Shown in pieces: positions 1-11,914 of a stretch of 64,000 bases of DNA; position 1 is the stretch's first letter; each line of letters opens with the position of its first letter. The translations under genes and the position numbers were made by a program. The stretch comes from Hyalella azteca (lineage: Eukaryota; Arthropoda; Malacostraca; Amphipoda; Hyalellidae). The DNA lies in assembly GCF_000764305.2 (NCBI RefSeq), contig NW_025941642.1:43273-107272 (forward strand), in the 5' to 3' direction. The notes under the pieces were generated by a model. The model was not told where the DNA came from and ran no database searches. It saw nothing but the letters and a program-made list of their open reading frames with translations.

Positions 1-861
1 TTACTTGTAATTGTTTAAAATCATCATAACTCGATCCTATGTTTGATACGTCACCACATTGCGCCAGTTTGATTTATTTGACATTATAAATTTTACATTC
101 TCATTCATTTAGCATCTATTTGTTTGAAAACTTATCCAATTTCATCATTTTGAAATGGGGTTGTTTGGCGTTGTGATTCTCTTTTAGTCTGTCTTTTTAC
201 TTCTCCCCATCTTCTCAGAGATTATCGATAAGAACTGTTTATTACTTGCCTGGTTTGCAGTGCACTTTGTACATTAAATAACATCTGTCCAATTGCCTGG
301 TAACTGTCCCATCCTAATTATACATGCCTTTCAGTTGCATGCTTAGGCAGGCAAGCTAGTAATGTAAGATGTAGTTTCTTTTCTTTTAGTATATTGTTCA
401 GCAATTCTTTGCCTGCCCATGATCCATTACCTTGCACTTTTACACTCTGTTACATTGTACACTTTACACGCTGTACACTCCGCTTGATCTGTTTGCTCCT
501 AAACCCTATTACTTAGGACCTTGCTTCTAGCCCAACCATTTTAGCCCTGGGTTACACCCATGAATTTTGTTATAAACTATTTGTACTGTGAAATTCGTTT
601 CCAAATATGTACACTCACAAAAAACAGCATGATATTAGAGTGATGTACGTGCATTTAGCTTGATAAATTAAGGTTTTATGCTCCAAAGAAACAATGTTCC
701 CTGACTAACACTTTGGTGGATATGAGCTAATTATTGAAAGTACATAGCAAGACTGACCAGCACTTCACCATGAGCAATTTCAATCAGATTAAAAATAAAT
801 ATTAGCAGCAATTTTCATTAAAAATGAAACCCAGAAGTAATTTAAAACACAAGTCACTCAC
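1..861. other. Nedd4 intron, no other gene seen
   Basis: AT-rich sequence between Nedd4 exon 4 and the next exon, which is not in the window. I see no ORF, tRNA or repeat that I can support here. Confidence 0.5.
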
Positions 862-900
862 CCGTAGTAAGAACTCTTCATTCCATGTAGGGTTCAGAGT
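862..900 (-). CDS. Nedd4: Nedd4 coding exon 4
   Basis: Acceptor CTTGCAG and donor GTGAGT; 39 nt encoding TLNPTWNEEFLLR, the C2 NPxWNE motif. The next exon should lie left of the window. Confidence 0.85.
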
Positions 901-3900
901 CTGCAAGTAAAGAAGAACATAGACAGCATTAGCAGTAAATAAACCTTCAGTACCGGTATTGCATGAGCGTAATATAATAAAAATTATAATATAAATAAAT
1001 TGGACATATTCAGGTGCAAATTCCCTTGTGCTAACCGTAGAAAAGAAGCAACAACTACTGGATAATTCAGAGAGAAACAAGGCTGCTAAGGAAATAAATT
1101 TACTTCTATCCCATAATATAACAGGAGCAAAACAAAACTAGGTATGAATTACGATAAAAAGAATGAAATCATAACATAGGTGAAAGAGAAAGAAACATGA
1201 TTCAAGTTGGCTTATTTTTACCACGCTGCTTCCAAATGTGAACACAAATGCAATTAACAAGATAATGAGAAGAAGAAGCTTTGATTTCACAGGCTACAAT
1301 GTAGGAGGACAGCTACAACATCAGTAGCAGGTTATAGGTACCGTCAACTGGGGTGACTTCGGCCGCGTTTTTTATTTTGTTTTGCAAACAAAAACGGGGT
1401 CGTAAACGCCGGGGTCATAAACGCCAGGGTCGTAAACAAGGTCATAAACGCCGGAGTGACTTTGGCCATCGTTTATGACCCCGCTTTTGTTTGCAAAACA
1501 AAATCAAAAACGCGGCCGAAGTCACCCCGGCGGCCGAAGTCACCCCGGAGGCCGAAGTCACCCCGGAGGCCGAAGTCACCCCGGAGGCCGAAGTCACCCC
1601 AGTTGACGGTACATCATTTCTCATGTCCAATGTTGCAATTTCTACTTTGTCTGATGATGGTAATTTTCTGTGAAAAGCTTTAAATATGAAATATCATAGG
1701 CAATTGTTAGTGCATATTGAGGCAAAGAGTTAAGCAGCAGCAAGATCCTTATCAGGGACAGGAGAAACAGCAGGGCATATAAAAATACCTCAAAATTGTT
1801 TGATTGTTGCAATGCAGGCAATGGCTAGAATTTATTTTTGAACAAAAAATAATACAATCTATGACCCAAACAAATATCAATTATTTTGCACCAGTTATAT
1901 TGTCAGCAATATTCTTTAGAGATCATGAATTACTATGGCTCTGGGCCTATACATTCAAAAAAAGTTAAGAGATCGTAAGTTCATCCGCCAATCATTGACG
2001 GCCTTTCGAGCAAAATCCACCAATCATAGACAAGAAAATAGTGCGTAATACTTACGTGAACTTAGCGAGTTTTGAAAGTATGGCCCCTGGTTGTCAAACA
2101 TTCAAGTTCAAAGTTGGTATATTTTCAGAGCTGCCAACAACATGTGCAGTAGGTAGAAGTTAACAAGTGAAGCTAATGTTCAATTCATTAATTCAATAAA
2201 TTTTCAAGGAAATTGAGGACATGATACTTAAATGATACACAATCACAGGAAGGTTGTGTTGAGTCACTAAGAAAGAGGTCCAAATAAATGAGACTCCAGA
2301 TCATAGAGCAAACGCAAACTTGTCTTTGGAAAAATTTTGAATTCAATCATCCATTTTGGATGATTCATGTACTAGAGAGCATTTTATGCACTATCATCAT
2401 ACTCAAAAGATTAGATAAAATGTAGAAAAGGCAGTATTTTATGATGATAATAAATAAAAGATATATACCATACTTCTATAAGCAATAAACTGGATTGATA
2501 AATGAAGAAAGAAGTGCTAGTTCCCCCCAGGAGTTTAGCAAGGTCAATGTTTTCTGATGATAATAAATAAAAAGTATATACTTCCATAAGCAATAAACTG
2601 GATTAATAAATGAAGAAAGCACTGGTTCCCCCCAGCTATTTGGAGGGCAGGCCAAGCAGAGCTTACCTTCTTCATGGTCTTGGTGTACACACAGTCGACA
2701 ACATTATCGGCTGTAGACTCAGCCTTCAAGTCAATGAGCTCTATCTTTACGTAGGGGTCACTGCAACACAAAACAAGCAAGAGTGCATCTCAGGTCACAG
2801 CAAAGCTTTGATGCAGGTCTTCTGTGCTCACACTCATTTATTTTTACAATGTAAAAAAATATAACTCAGTACTCACTGCAGTGAGTGACAGAGAGCGCAT
2901 TTTCTCATTAACGAAAACTTGAGGTCATGGACAGACAGACAGACAGATGGACAGACAGACAGACGGACAGACAGACATGGCAAGCACAATAGTGCATTTT
3001 TTCCATAAACGAGAAAATGCGCTAAAAATTAAGATACTAATGAAGAAATTTAGAGCAAAATGATTTACCATATGTAACTTGGTAAGAATTTGGCAGTGGC
3101 TTTCTGATTAGTCAAGTTCAATTAGTAGTAGCTAGTTTTAAACTGAATTAAAATGTCATTGCTACCATGGCATACATGCAATTCTTCTACATGTGTTTCT
3201 CTGAATTGAATTACTCAACTCTGAAACCTAAACAAAAGTGTATTTCTGGTTTTGATTCAATGAAGGTAATTGAAAGATCATTTTGCTCTGCATTTTGTGA
3301 CCTTGACTCACACAAGCCATCAACCTGAAGCAGGAAGTCTAGCTCAGAATAAAAATTTCACAATCAAGAACCATTTAATAATAAAAGCTGTGATGTATGA
3401 CAACTGACATTTGAAGGCAAAAGTGCAGCACTTATTATTTACAATTATTATGGAAAATAATTTTAATCACCTTCTGACTATTTATGATGAAAAAATTATA
3501 GAAGAATGACCGGAAGGGCCAAAAAAATGAACTCTAATACTATCACTAATAACCCCCAATGTCCGAGTTTAGTTCAAAGTGCAAGAGGTCGGCAGACAAC
3601 ATCATGATTGTGTTTCAATAGTCTATCTGTATTATCTATCAACTTGACTCTAAAAACTGATATAAAATTTTTTATGAGCTCTCCTGAGTTTTGGAATTGC
3701 AATGATTTAAAGGAGTTGCCTTTTAGAGTTCTTTCTTCAGGAGTCAATTGGAGCTAGAAATAAAATAACCTTCCCATAATTCTAACTTGCATACATTATA
3801 AACACAACAACTACTCACAGATCTAAGAGAAAAAATTAATAACTATTTAGGAGAAACTAGGTATTTTTTGAGGCTATTGTTTCTTAATTAATCAATAAAA

Positions 3901-5894
3901 GTGTTGAGAAATTTTAATTTGCCCAAATGTCATGCAAGCTCTATAGTACCGTACCTGAACGAATGAGGGAGCTAGCAAAAAGTTAGGTAAAAATTCCATG
4001 TATGATCTAAAAAGGTGATTCAAGAAAGGGTATGATGCTAACTACAGTATATATATCTGATGCCAAGCATGAAGCACTACTTCCTTTTTATTCAGCCAGT
4101 CTATGGCAGCTAGCAACTAAATAGGTTTATACTTGGAATTTGATGCTGGAAATAATTGACTGCATTCTAAATACTCACGAAGCTCCAAAAATGTCCTTCT
4201 TTGCCAGCCCAGATGCCGAGTAGACACAGAGCCTCACAAGCTTAGTCACCTCAGTCTGCAAATTAACAGATTTTTAAAAATATATCAACACGACTTGCTA
4301 TTTATTAAAAAAAAAAGAAGAAAATATCAAAACAAAAATATTCACTTTGTTCTGGAAAGCATCTAGATTTTTTCATTGATTTTAGAGCAAAATTTTCAAA
4401 CTAATGACAATTAACTTTGAGTTGAGTAAGAGTTATAGAATATCTTTAATTTAATATACCGTATATATTTAATATCTAATATATATTCATTATTAAATAT
4501 ATATATACGTATATATATATTTATTAATAAATAATATCTTTAATTGAATATATGTACATTTAATTAAACATTTAATGACTAGCAAACACTGGCATTTCTT
4601 GTTAAGCAGGCCTAGAATGACCAAGCTTGGTGAGTTTAATTTTCACAATCATCTCTACATTTTGGTGAGTTCATTCAGGCATTTCTATGACATTCCTCTT
4701 AATTCTAGTATAACTCTTATTTGTCTTGGCCAATAATGATCCTTGTTGCAGTCTTTTTTAATTATTTCAGCACAATAATATATATATATATATACCTATA
4801 TATACATACATTGGTAATACCACGACAATTATTAGTTGACGTTTTTTAATTTACAGCCCTTGCGGATCAAAAAGTTGTCTAATGCAACTGAGCTTGGTAA
4901 CCGAGCTCACGTAATTGGTTCTCCAATCAGAATACATAAAACAAGAGACTGCACAAACAGTAAACACATGCAGCACAGAAAACAATTTTTTTTATTTCGT
5001 TTGCAAATTTCATGACTTTCTATAACCTGACATGAAATTGAAATTCAATGACTTTTCAGGCCTGGAAAAGAAAACATCAAATTCCATGACTTTCCAGGTT
5101 TTTCATGCCCATTAGTCATTACAAACCCTGTTTACAGATGGATAACTTTGAAACTTTGTACACATACTGACATAGTGGCAAACCAGAGCTTTTTTGGAAT
5201 CAGTTCATTTTTAATTTCCTCAATAACTCAAGATTTATACCAATTTCTTATGTATGATAATGCAGGTATCAAGGATACTTTACTGGTCTACATATAGAAC
5301 TCAAAAATGAACTTGAAAGAGAGTCTAAAAAACTTTCTGCTTTGCCACTATGCATACTGACATACCACCCAGGCCCAAAATTAGGTAGCCTATTTACCAA
5401 TTAATTGTTGGAAATGCATATAGCCAAGCCTACTATGATTATTAGTGACTACTATCTTTAATCATTATTAATAAATTTTCTAGCATTTTCCTATGATAAG
5501 GAAATGTATTGGGTCTATTTTAAGAAACATTTCCTTTTCCCTGGAGCCTGGCAACTTAAGTAAGGTGGCAACTTTAGAGTTAAGGGGCCAGGCATTGATG
5601 GTAGACTAACAAATTTTAAAAACAGTAGGTAGGCTATACCTAACCTATAATCTTGATTTAGTCTTACATTTTTGAAAATCACACATTTAATAGATCAATG
5701 CTAGTTGCTACAGTATTTTTGGTACATAGAGTTTAATGTCTCATGTACCGTATATCTTCTTCAGCTAAAATTCCACTCACAAGTATAAGAAAAAAATTGT
5801 TGTCATCTTTTAAATTAACATTGATCCTCATTCTTACGGATCTTACCTGTCCCTCAGGTACACGATACCCTACAATGTTAGTATTGTGAGCCAT
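862..5894 (-). CDS. Nedd4: NEDD4-family HECT E3 ubiquitin ligase, N-terminal C2 part (partial, 4 exons)
   Basis: NEDD4 proteins are HECT-type E3 ubiquitin ligases with an N-terminal Ca2+/phospholipid-binding C2 domain, WW domains and a C-terminal HECT domain. They ubiquitinate membrane proteins. Four coding exons read on the minus strand: 5894-5847 (start, MAHNTNIVGYRVPEGQ), 4255-4179, 2760-2667 and 900-862. All have AG acceptors and GT donors, and phases join exactly (0, 2, 0, 0). The joined protein carries the C2 signatures LAKKDIFGAS, DPYVKIEL, YTKTMKK and TLNPTWNEEF, including Asp residues of the Ca2+-binding loops. The WW and HECT parts must lie left of position 1. The start was chosen because the first exon opens with ATG and flows in phase into the C2 domain. 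A related C2-WW-HECT ligase (Smurf, Su(dx)) is possible, but the C2 loop wording is closest to NEDD4. Confidence 0.82.
1339..1611. mobile_element. Palindromic MITE, TACCGTCAACTGGGG termini
   Basis: The left end TACCGTCAACTGGGGTGACT reappears inverted at the right end (CCCCAGTTGACGGTA). The inverted arms run inward through GGCCGCGTTTTT and TTTGCAAACAAAA, so the element folds into one large hairpin. The right arm carries a short tandem array, GAAGTCACCCCGGAGGCC (about five copies, 1515-1602). It lies in a Nedd4 intron. The termini match those of the element at 43072-43632 and resemble 39979-40770. No transposase is present, so it would be non-autonomous. Confidence 0.7.
1941..2090. mobile_element. 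Small hairpin MITE, copy 1 (CATACTTTCAAAACTCGC termini)
   Basis: About 150 bp with inverted ends: GGGCCTATACATTCAAAA on the left against TTTTGAAAGTATGGCCCC on the right. The inner part has AGAGATCGTAAGTTCATC and CTTACGTGAACTTAGCGAG. A second copy with the same layout is at 18826-18985, so this is a dispersed family. No ORF. Confidence 0.65.
2667..2760 (-). CDS. Nedd4: Nedd4 coding exon 3
   Basis: Acceptor GTTGCAG and donor GTAAGC; 94 nt. It encodes DPYVKIELIDLKAESTADN and ends with YTKTMKK. The DPYVK Asp is a canonical C2 Ca2+ ligand. Confidence 0.87.
2872..3025. mobile_element. Hairpin element with (CAGA)n core, copy 1
   Basis: Inverted segments GAGCGCATTTTCTC and GAGAAAATGCGCT flank a CAGACAGACAGA microsatellite. 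ACTCACTGCAGTGAGTG, itself palindromic, precedes the left end. The same unit, including the core, occurs at 34116-34256. Non-coding, in a Nedd4 intron. Confidence 0.6.
4179..4255 (-). CDS. Nedd4: Nedd4 coding exon 2
   Basis: Acceptor TTTGCAG and donor GTGAGT; 77 nt. It encodes TEVTKLVRLCVYSASGLAKK followed by DIFGAS, the first C2 beta strands and the first Ca2+-binding loop. It ends in phase 2 and joins exon 3 through a split Ser codon. Confidence 0.85.
4440..4810. repeat. AT-rich simple sequence in Nedd4 intron
   Basis: Runs of TATATA and AATATTTAAT-type sequence (4450-4560, and TATATATATATATA near 4780). Low complexity; nothing coding. Confidence 0.6.
5847..5894 (-). CDS. Nedd4: Nedd4 coding exon 1
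   Basis: Sixteen codons beginning ATG GCT CAC and ending CAG, followed by a GTAAGA donor. The exon ends in phase 0. It encodes the short N-terminal strand leading into the C2 domain. Confidence 0.75.
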
Positions 5895-6527
5895 TCCCCA
5901 TCTAGTTGTACTTTATTCTCCAAGCAAGACAATTAATTTATGTCATGTAAATTGATCTTTCAACAACTAGGCTATTCAGGCGGCTTTCGGTTTCGGGATT
6001 AATTATGTACGAGAAATCTGAGGTGACAGATAACGTGCATTGTAAAACTAGTATGAGGTTGACCCACAAAAAGCTCAGCTTTGCGGATGGAGGTAGTTGT
6101 TCCGTCTGTAACGTAACTGACATCGAAAAAGCGACAACAATCACATGTGTCACATTGTTCCAGTGCCATATTCGAGAGTATGTAAAAAACTTTTACTTCC
6201 TCAAAATTCCCCCTAGAAGTCAGTCTTCTTAACTGGTCTCTATTTAATTATTTACCGGGCTTAAATAAATTTTGTTGATCGTAAAATAAACAAATGAGAC
6301 ATTAAACCAGCAGGGTTAACTATTTCCTGCAGCAGTAATACTAATAGAAGTTTTTAGTAATTTAGTAATTTTTTTAGTAGTTTTTTAGTAATTTTTTTCA
6401 CTCAACAAAATTCATAAGTAACATCGGCACCGTAAAAAAAGATTAGTTGCAGCTATTGAACTTTTTTAGATCATTTTGAGGAGGTCAATTTTATTTTACC
6501 TGCTTTCACAAATGACACCGAAACAGC

Positions 6528-6833
6528 GTGACGCACAGCCAGGCACGGGACTGTTTACGTTTTTCGAACTCAATGACATCACAAGAGAGATGCGCTGAAA
6601 GGCGGAAATTCTCGTGCGTCATTTATAGTTCAACCATAGGTAATGCCTACGGCAGATCTAACACTAAAATGTTCTGGGTTCGCGGTCATACCAGCATCCG
6701 CAGAAACGAAGCGGCCGATAGAATGACAAATCTCACACACTCCAACGATCGCTCGGCAAGATCCAGTTTGTGTTTTGAGGAGTGGCTGTGTTTGTTAAAG
6801 TCCAAATTCTTGGAACACGGGGCATTAATGTGA
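6528..6833 (+). pseudogene. Retroelement RNase H fragment
   Basis: A 101-codon frame contains FWVRGHTSIRRNEAADRM, which matches the C-terminal WV-GH-G--GNE-AD signature of the RNase H domain of I/Jockey-type LINEs. No complete RNase H core or reverse transcriptase lies beside it in this orientation. The RT fragment downstream is on the opposite strand, so this is an independent, truncated insertion. Confidence 0.5.
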
Positions 6834-7039
6834 GCAGGAAAGGTACAGTCTTCATGGAAGGGAACCTTCAGGGCGGTCCTGGTAGCGGTGGTAAATTATG
6901 TGGATTATGGATCGCGACCTCGAATGTGCACCAGTTAAATGTGCAGTGGCTCGACTGCGACTCGGACATGCGCTGGAGTGAAGGCCCACTTGGCCCGTTC
7001 CAACATGGCTACTTCTAGTATCTGCCTTGAGTGCAACAC

Positions 7040-8360
7040 AAAAGACACAATCATAACATAACATAGTGATCTCGGCGCTGTATTGTAGGCCTGTTGTGGC
7101 CTGTCGCCGATTCTTTTAATTTTCGTGCCTCGTTCACAGAAGATCTGAAATCGTGTCATTTGACCGGATATTTTCATGACTGACGATAGTTTGAAATAGC
7201 TACTCGACTTCCACCGGGTTCGATATGGTGCTAGGCATTTCAAATCTGAACATATATTTTCCATAGCTTTATCTAGTCTTTTTTTGAACGCGTTCATACT
7301 TGGAGCGCCAACGATGTCATCGGGGAGGCTGTTCCACATGTCGGTGATTCGAAGCGAGAAGAAATGTTGGCGCATGGAGAAGTTGCAGCGCAGTTTTTTT
7401 AGTTTTTAGCCGTGGCCCCTGGTGTTGGTTCTTGTTTCAAATTCTAGTAATCCTTCGGGGACCTAGTTTAAACCATGAGTATTCTTGTATACTTCAATGA
7501 GGTCCCCACGCAGACGGCGATAACTGAGGCTTGGAAACTTCATGATCTTTAATCTTTCTTCATAGGGCTTGCCCTCCAAGTCTGGAATTTTGCACGTCTT
7601 TGAACATTCTCTATTAAAGTTTTGTCCTTTTCAAATTCCGGTGACCACACGACGTTTCCAAACTCCAGATTCGGGCGCACGACAGCAACAAATAACTGCT
7701 TCATCTCTTCTGCATCTAGGCACTCGTATGAGCGTCTGAGTAGTCCAAGAAGTTTGTTGGATGTGTTAGCTTGCGTTTCAACATGCTTAGAAAATTTCAG
7801 CTCCTTGTCGACATAAGCTCCGAGATCTTTTTCCACACTAGACTTTTCAATCATTACTCTCTCGTTGCAACCATGTCTTCTCATACTGTAATCATGCTGT
7901 TCATTGTTCTTCCCGAGGTGAAGTAGGGTAACATGGGGCAGCGAGCCCACTGCGGGTCATGGGCCCATAGCGGGTTTCTCGCTAAGTATGGCAGATATTG
8001 GTCCGTGTTCTCTACCGCCGGTCGGCAGTTTCACTGGGATTAAGTGTACGGATTTACGTTTTGCTATGTGTTCTCGTTATTAAGTTATTTGTGAATAACT
8101 GTTTTAGTCCAGATAAAAATTTTTTTGCTGCTACATAAAATTTTTTTCGATTACTGTAGATGAAGCTTTTGAAATTACTGTGAATTATATTTTCAAAGTA
8201 ATATTTATAGTGATAATTTTGAGATCAAGTTAAGACTATTAGCTTTTAAAATAAAATGTTGACACGATATAAATAGAAATGATACCTAGTGGGGCAACGG
8301 GCCCCCGCGTATCACGGGGCAAAACGCCCACGGTGAAGTCTTGTGTTATACATCATTAGA
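7040..8360 (-). mobile_element. CR1/Jockey-like LINE, 3' half, minus strand, with internal insertion
   Basis: Two minus-strand frames (7950-7549 and 7375-6935) encode the C-terminal part of a non-LTR reverse transcriptase. Recognisable motifs are HLGKNNEQHDY, EKDLGAYVDKELKFSKH, LLGLLRRSYECLD, VVRPNLEFGNVVWSP and the terminal FFSLRITDMWNSLPDDIV. Frame breaks separate the pieces, so the copy is dead. The 3' tail holds the palindromic motif AATCGGCGACAGGCC, seen again at 9210-9265, 47940-47970 and 56290-56330. The body is interrupted at 7925-8331 by a separate insertion. Confidence 0.75.
7925..8331. mobile_element. 407-bp insertion with 8-bp target-site duplication inside the LINE
   Basis: GGTGAAGT occurs at 7917-7924 and again at 8332-8339. 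Removing the intervening 407 bp restores the LINE reading frame across the HLGKNN motif. The two ends share direct similarity (TGGGGCAGCGAGCCC and TGGGGCAACGGGCCC) rather than clear inverted repeats. It has no ORF. An 8-bp duplication suits hAT or P-type elements, but the ends do not show the usual CAG...CTG, so the superfamily is open. Confidence 0.6.
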
Positions 8361-8526
8361 TTTGTCTCAATGATCTTTTCAAACTATGACTAGCTTTTTG
8401 AATTACAAATTATACTTCATATTGTATGATTTCTTGATTTGCCGCCTCAAGGCAGCAGGTTTAGTTTCTAGTTATGCGTATTTATGACCCCTTATCGAGT
8501 TATTGACTCTTGCCTTGCCAATAGTT

Positions 8527-8588
8527 GATTTCAGCCAACACCAATGAGCCAAAAGTTGATGAGTTTTTATGGTGTTGGCTGAAATCAC
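8527..8588. repeat. Perfect 18-bp inverted repeat (hairpin)
   Basis: TGATTTCAGCCAACACCA and TGGTGTTGGCTGAAATCA are exact reverse complements about 25 bp apart. No gene abuts it. It could be a transposon relic or a transcript hairpin. Confidence 0.6.
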
Positions 8589-8765
8589 GATTAGGTACGA
8601 ATTCTCTGCACATAATATCTGGATTATGGACGAAACTGGAACGAAGTTTTTTTCTGATCAACTAAATATATTTTTTCTAGTCAAGAATACATTTTTTCAT
8701 GTCAAGGACGAATTTTTTATCGCAAAGATATCTTTTTCAAGTCAAGGATATATAATGTTATGTCA

Positions 8766-8839
8766 NNNNNNNNNNNNNNNNNNNNNNNNNNNNNNNNNNN
8801 NNNNNNNNNNNNNNNNNNNNNNNNNNNNNNNNNNNNNNN
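8766..8839. other. Assembly gap (74 N)
   Basis: A run of N. It is followed directly by a short-unit tandem array, which probably caused the gap. Confidence 0.98.
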
Positions 8840-8990
8840 AGCAATGAGTCTAAAGCAATGAGTCTAAAGCAATGAGTCTAAAGCAATGAGTCTAAAGCAA
8901 TGAGTCTAAAGCAATGAGTCTAAAGCAATGAGTCTAGAGCAATGAGTCTAAAGCAATGAGTCTAAAGCAATGAGTCTCAAGCACAAAAAC
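8840..8990. repeat. Minisatellite, unit AATGAGTCTAAAGC (14-15 bp)
   Basis: About ten near-perfect copies abutting the N gap. Three more copies lie at 9287-9330, on the far side of a LINE tail. Confidence 0.9.
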
Positions 8991-8994
8991 AGAC

Positions 8995-9290
8995 TAGAAG
9001 AAGCTATGCAGGAGCATATGTTCAGTCCTAAAATGCCTAGCAAATTACGGACCAGGCAATAAGTCCAGACGAAGCTATGCAGGAGCATATGTTCAGTCTT
9101 AAAATGCCTAGCAAATTACGGACCAGGCAATAAGTCCAGCAGCTATCTCAATCAATCGTCAGCTATGGAAGGATCGGGTTCCAAAGGCCGGATCCCTTGT
9201 GAATCAAGTCACGAAAAGTTCAAGAATCGGCAACAGGCCATGGGCCTATTTCTTCAGTGCCGACACTTCTATACTATTCTATTCTAATGA
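8995..9290 (+). mobile_element. 3' end of a CR1-like LINE, plus strand, with internal tandem duplication
   Basis: AACAGACTAGAAGAAGCTAT begins the same 3' segment seen at 60189-60292. It contains GAAGCTATGCAGGAGCATAT, duplicated in tandem here (about 70-bp unit), and ends with AATCGGCAACAGGCCATGGG and a TCTATTCTATTC-like tail. It serves as the uninterrupted reference for the Harbinger insertion at 60293. It is inserted into the AATGAGTCT minisatellite, which resumes after it. Confidence 0.6.
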
Positions 9291-9330
9291 GTCTAAAGCA
9301 ATGAGTCTAAAGCAATGAGTCTAAAGCAAG

Positions 9331-10420
9331 CCTGCAGCTCTGGCGCAGAGAGGAATCCAAATGGCAGTATTTTCTCTAAAAATTTGAGCTCAAATTATTT
9401 GGGTTTCGACTATTTTGCGTGTTAAAAATATTAAAATCAAAATTAAAAATGCATAGACAATTTACTTAAAAACGGCATTTTAAGCTAAAATAACATTAGT
9501 AATTTTAACAATATCACTGTGATGCAATGACTTAAATTTTGCAAGATTTAATGTCGTTGCGTAGTAGAATGTACAGCAATGATCCACAGTCAACAAACAC
9601 TGAACAACCCAGAAATTTCACTTGTGTTTGGATCCATGCGCTGAAATATTATGTTTAGTAAAGGATAGTTCACGATTGGGAAATTAAATAGTTCTGTGCT
9701 CGTTACTTCCATGTGTGTCATCTGATTGCGTGGCGAGCAAATCATAAAATCATGCCTTAATTGATATCTGTAGTTTATGTAGGAGTACTTATGAAGACAA
9801 AATATTTTACAGAATTTGAACCATACTTTACTTCATTTAATATATAGTTGTATTTTATAATATATATTTTACTTTGCTGTGCTATTTCCTGCGCTACTTA
9901 ATTTCATTTTTTCATACCTGTGTTTTTAGTAAATTTTTTTTACTTTTTTTCATTTGTGGTGCTTGATTTTTCAGTTTAGTTTCAGGTAGACCTCATAAAA
10001 CGACGGTAGGCTACATCTGTAGTTTTTTAATGAATGATTGTTCAAAAGCTAAAACATATAAATGAATGGTATAATTTACAACATATCGTGCAGTCAATTG
10101 CTGTAGCTTACAAGTTATCGTTTACAAGTTATCGTGCAGTAAATTGCTTTATTTTTATGCAACGTTAGCGATCCATGCAAGCCGCCATGACAGTTGCGTC
10201 ACCGCCAGGCGGCGGCCGACGATTGGGCAGGAATTTTTCAGGAGCCAATAATTGGAACCTGGCTTCGTAATTGGCAAGCTAGGCTTCGTAATTGGCAAGC
10301 CAGGCTTCGTAATTGGCAAGCCATTGGCAAAAGATTGGACGTGTGAGAGTCATTGCGGCGACAGAGCTTCTTGCGTCAACGGGTGAGAGGAAACATGCAC
10401 CCCCACCCCCATACCGTCGT
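9331..10420. other. Intergenic, no supported gene
   Basis: AT-rich sequence with three tandem copies of a ~23-bp unit around GGCTTCGTAATTGGCAAGC (10258-10322). No coding frame shows similarity that I recognise. Confidence 0.5.
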
Positions 10421-10427
10421 GTACAGC

Positions 10428-10728
10428 ACCTGTATGGGTGTCTGATTGTCTGTATGGGTGTCCGATTGTCAGTATGGGTGTCTGATTGTCTGTATGGGTG
10501 TCCGATTGAGTGTCTGATTGTATGGGTGTCTGATTGTATGGGTGTCTGATTGTCTGTATGGGTATCTGATTGTCTGTATGGGTCTCTGATTGTATGGGTG
10601 TCTGATTGTCTGTATGTCTGTATGGGTCTCTGATTGTATGGGTGTCTGATTGTCTGTATGGGTATCTGATTGTATGTATGGGTGTCTGATTGTATGGGTG
10701 TCTGATTGTCTGTAAGGGTGTCTGATGC
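10428..10728. repeat. Minisatellite, unit TGTATGGGTGTCTGATTGTC
   Basis: About 15 copies of a 16-20-bp unit with TCTGATTGTATGGGTG variants. The frames it opens on both strands are repeat artefacts. Confidence 0.92.
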
Positions 10729-11213
10729 TGTATCCCGACAATGCTACATGGTACAATTGTTCACTGTGCTATATCTTGCATAGCGAAATTTGAAAATATG
10801 AAGCATAAACGCTGAAGCATTCTGTAAACGCTTATCCTCAATAAATCATTTACCAGAGTAGGTACAGTTTGAGTGTGATATATTATTCATAATAGTGCAA
10901 CCATTGGGTTTAGTCAAAAAATTATAATTCATTCAAATCTGAAATTTATCTTAGCAGAAATTTGATACAGGAAAAAAAGTGAATCATCTTTTGAATTTGA
11001 AAACGGTTATTCAATTAGTGTTTTTTATTAGATGAAGCTTGCGCGGGTGTGTTCTCGACGCTGATTATTTCAATTCTGAATTTGTTATGACAGGTACAAA
11101 GACGATTCCATGAAGTGATTCTCAAATCAAAAGAACTTTTCAAGCGTCGCCAGGATCAACTGCTTCGAAGTCCTACACAGAAGGTCATTGCAACTATGAA
11201 TGAGCGTGTGAAC

Positions 11214-11310
11214 AGATAACGGTTAACAGTTAACAGTTACACAGGTAACAGTTAACTGTTAACAGTGTTAACAGTTAACTATTAACAGTGTTAACAGGTA
11301 ACAGTTTACA
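11214..11310. repeat. GTTAACAG tandem/palindromic repeat
   Basis: Copies of GTTAACAGTTAACAG and AACAGTGTTAACAG. The core GTTAAC is self-complementary, so the tract is both tandem and palindromic. Confidence 0.85.
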
Positions 11311-11914
11311 ACGACAGAATGAAACTCGCTTTGCGATGCTAAATCCAACGAACGTCTCAAAACTCGTAATTTTGTAATCGATGCACGCCGAGAAAACCCA
11401 GAAAAAATAATAAGACAATTCTATTCCTCGGCAGTTGCCCCAATTACTTGACTGGGTCCTCCTAATTAGGTAGTTAAGGGAGAGGAGAGTTGCAGCACTC
11501 GTTGCAGCTTCGTATTGCAGCCTAGCCTAATTACGGAGGCTTCAATGCTTTGCCCAACACCGATGCCATTTGCAGCGTTTTTTTTCAACGCGCCATCCTG
11601 GGAGAGAGGGAAGCCTCGTGGCATTAAAGCTCCCGCCGGCCCTGCCCGAGTAACAGTCGGGAAGGACATGTCGGTGGGGAATGAGACTTGTGTCCCCGCA
11701 GTCTAAATAAGCAACAAGTTGTTAAGTATATTCACACGTGCGGGTAAATGAACATTACGTCTATTAAAACAAATTAAAAATGGGATTAATGTCCATTTGT
11801 AGGTAGTTTTGAGACCAGCTACGTCCATTAGTTTGACACTTTGCAACCCGGAACTATTACTTTGAACAAAAATTGGCTTGATTTTTTGTTATAGTTGTGC
11901 AGTAAAAACTCGCA

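Noticed and set aside
11040..11058. Short exon MKLAR as first exon of Spaetzle-like 1
   Set aside because: Phase fits and it precedes LLLASLTQA well, but the donor (GTGTGT) is weak, there is no TATA box, and the 500-codon frame would lie in the intron. Too speculative to annotate.
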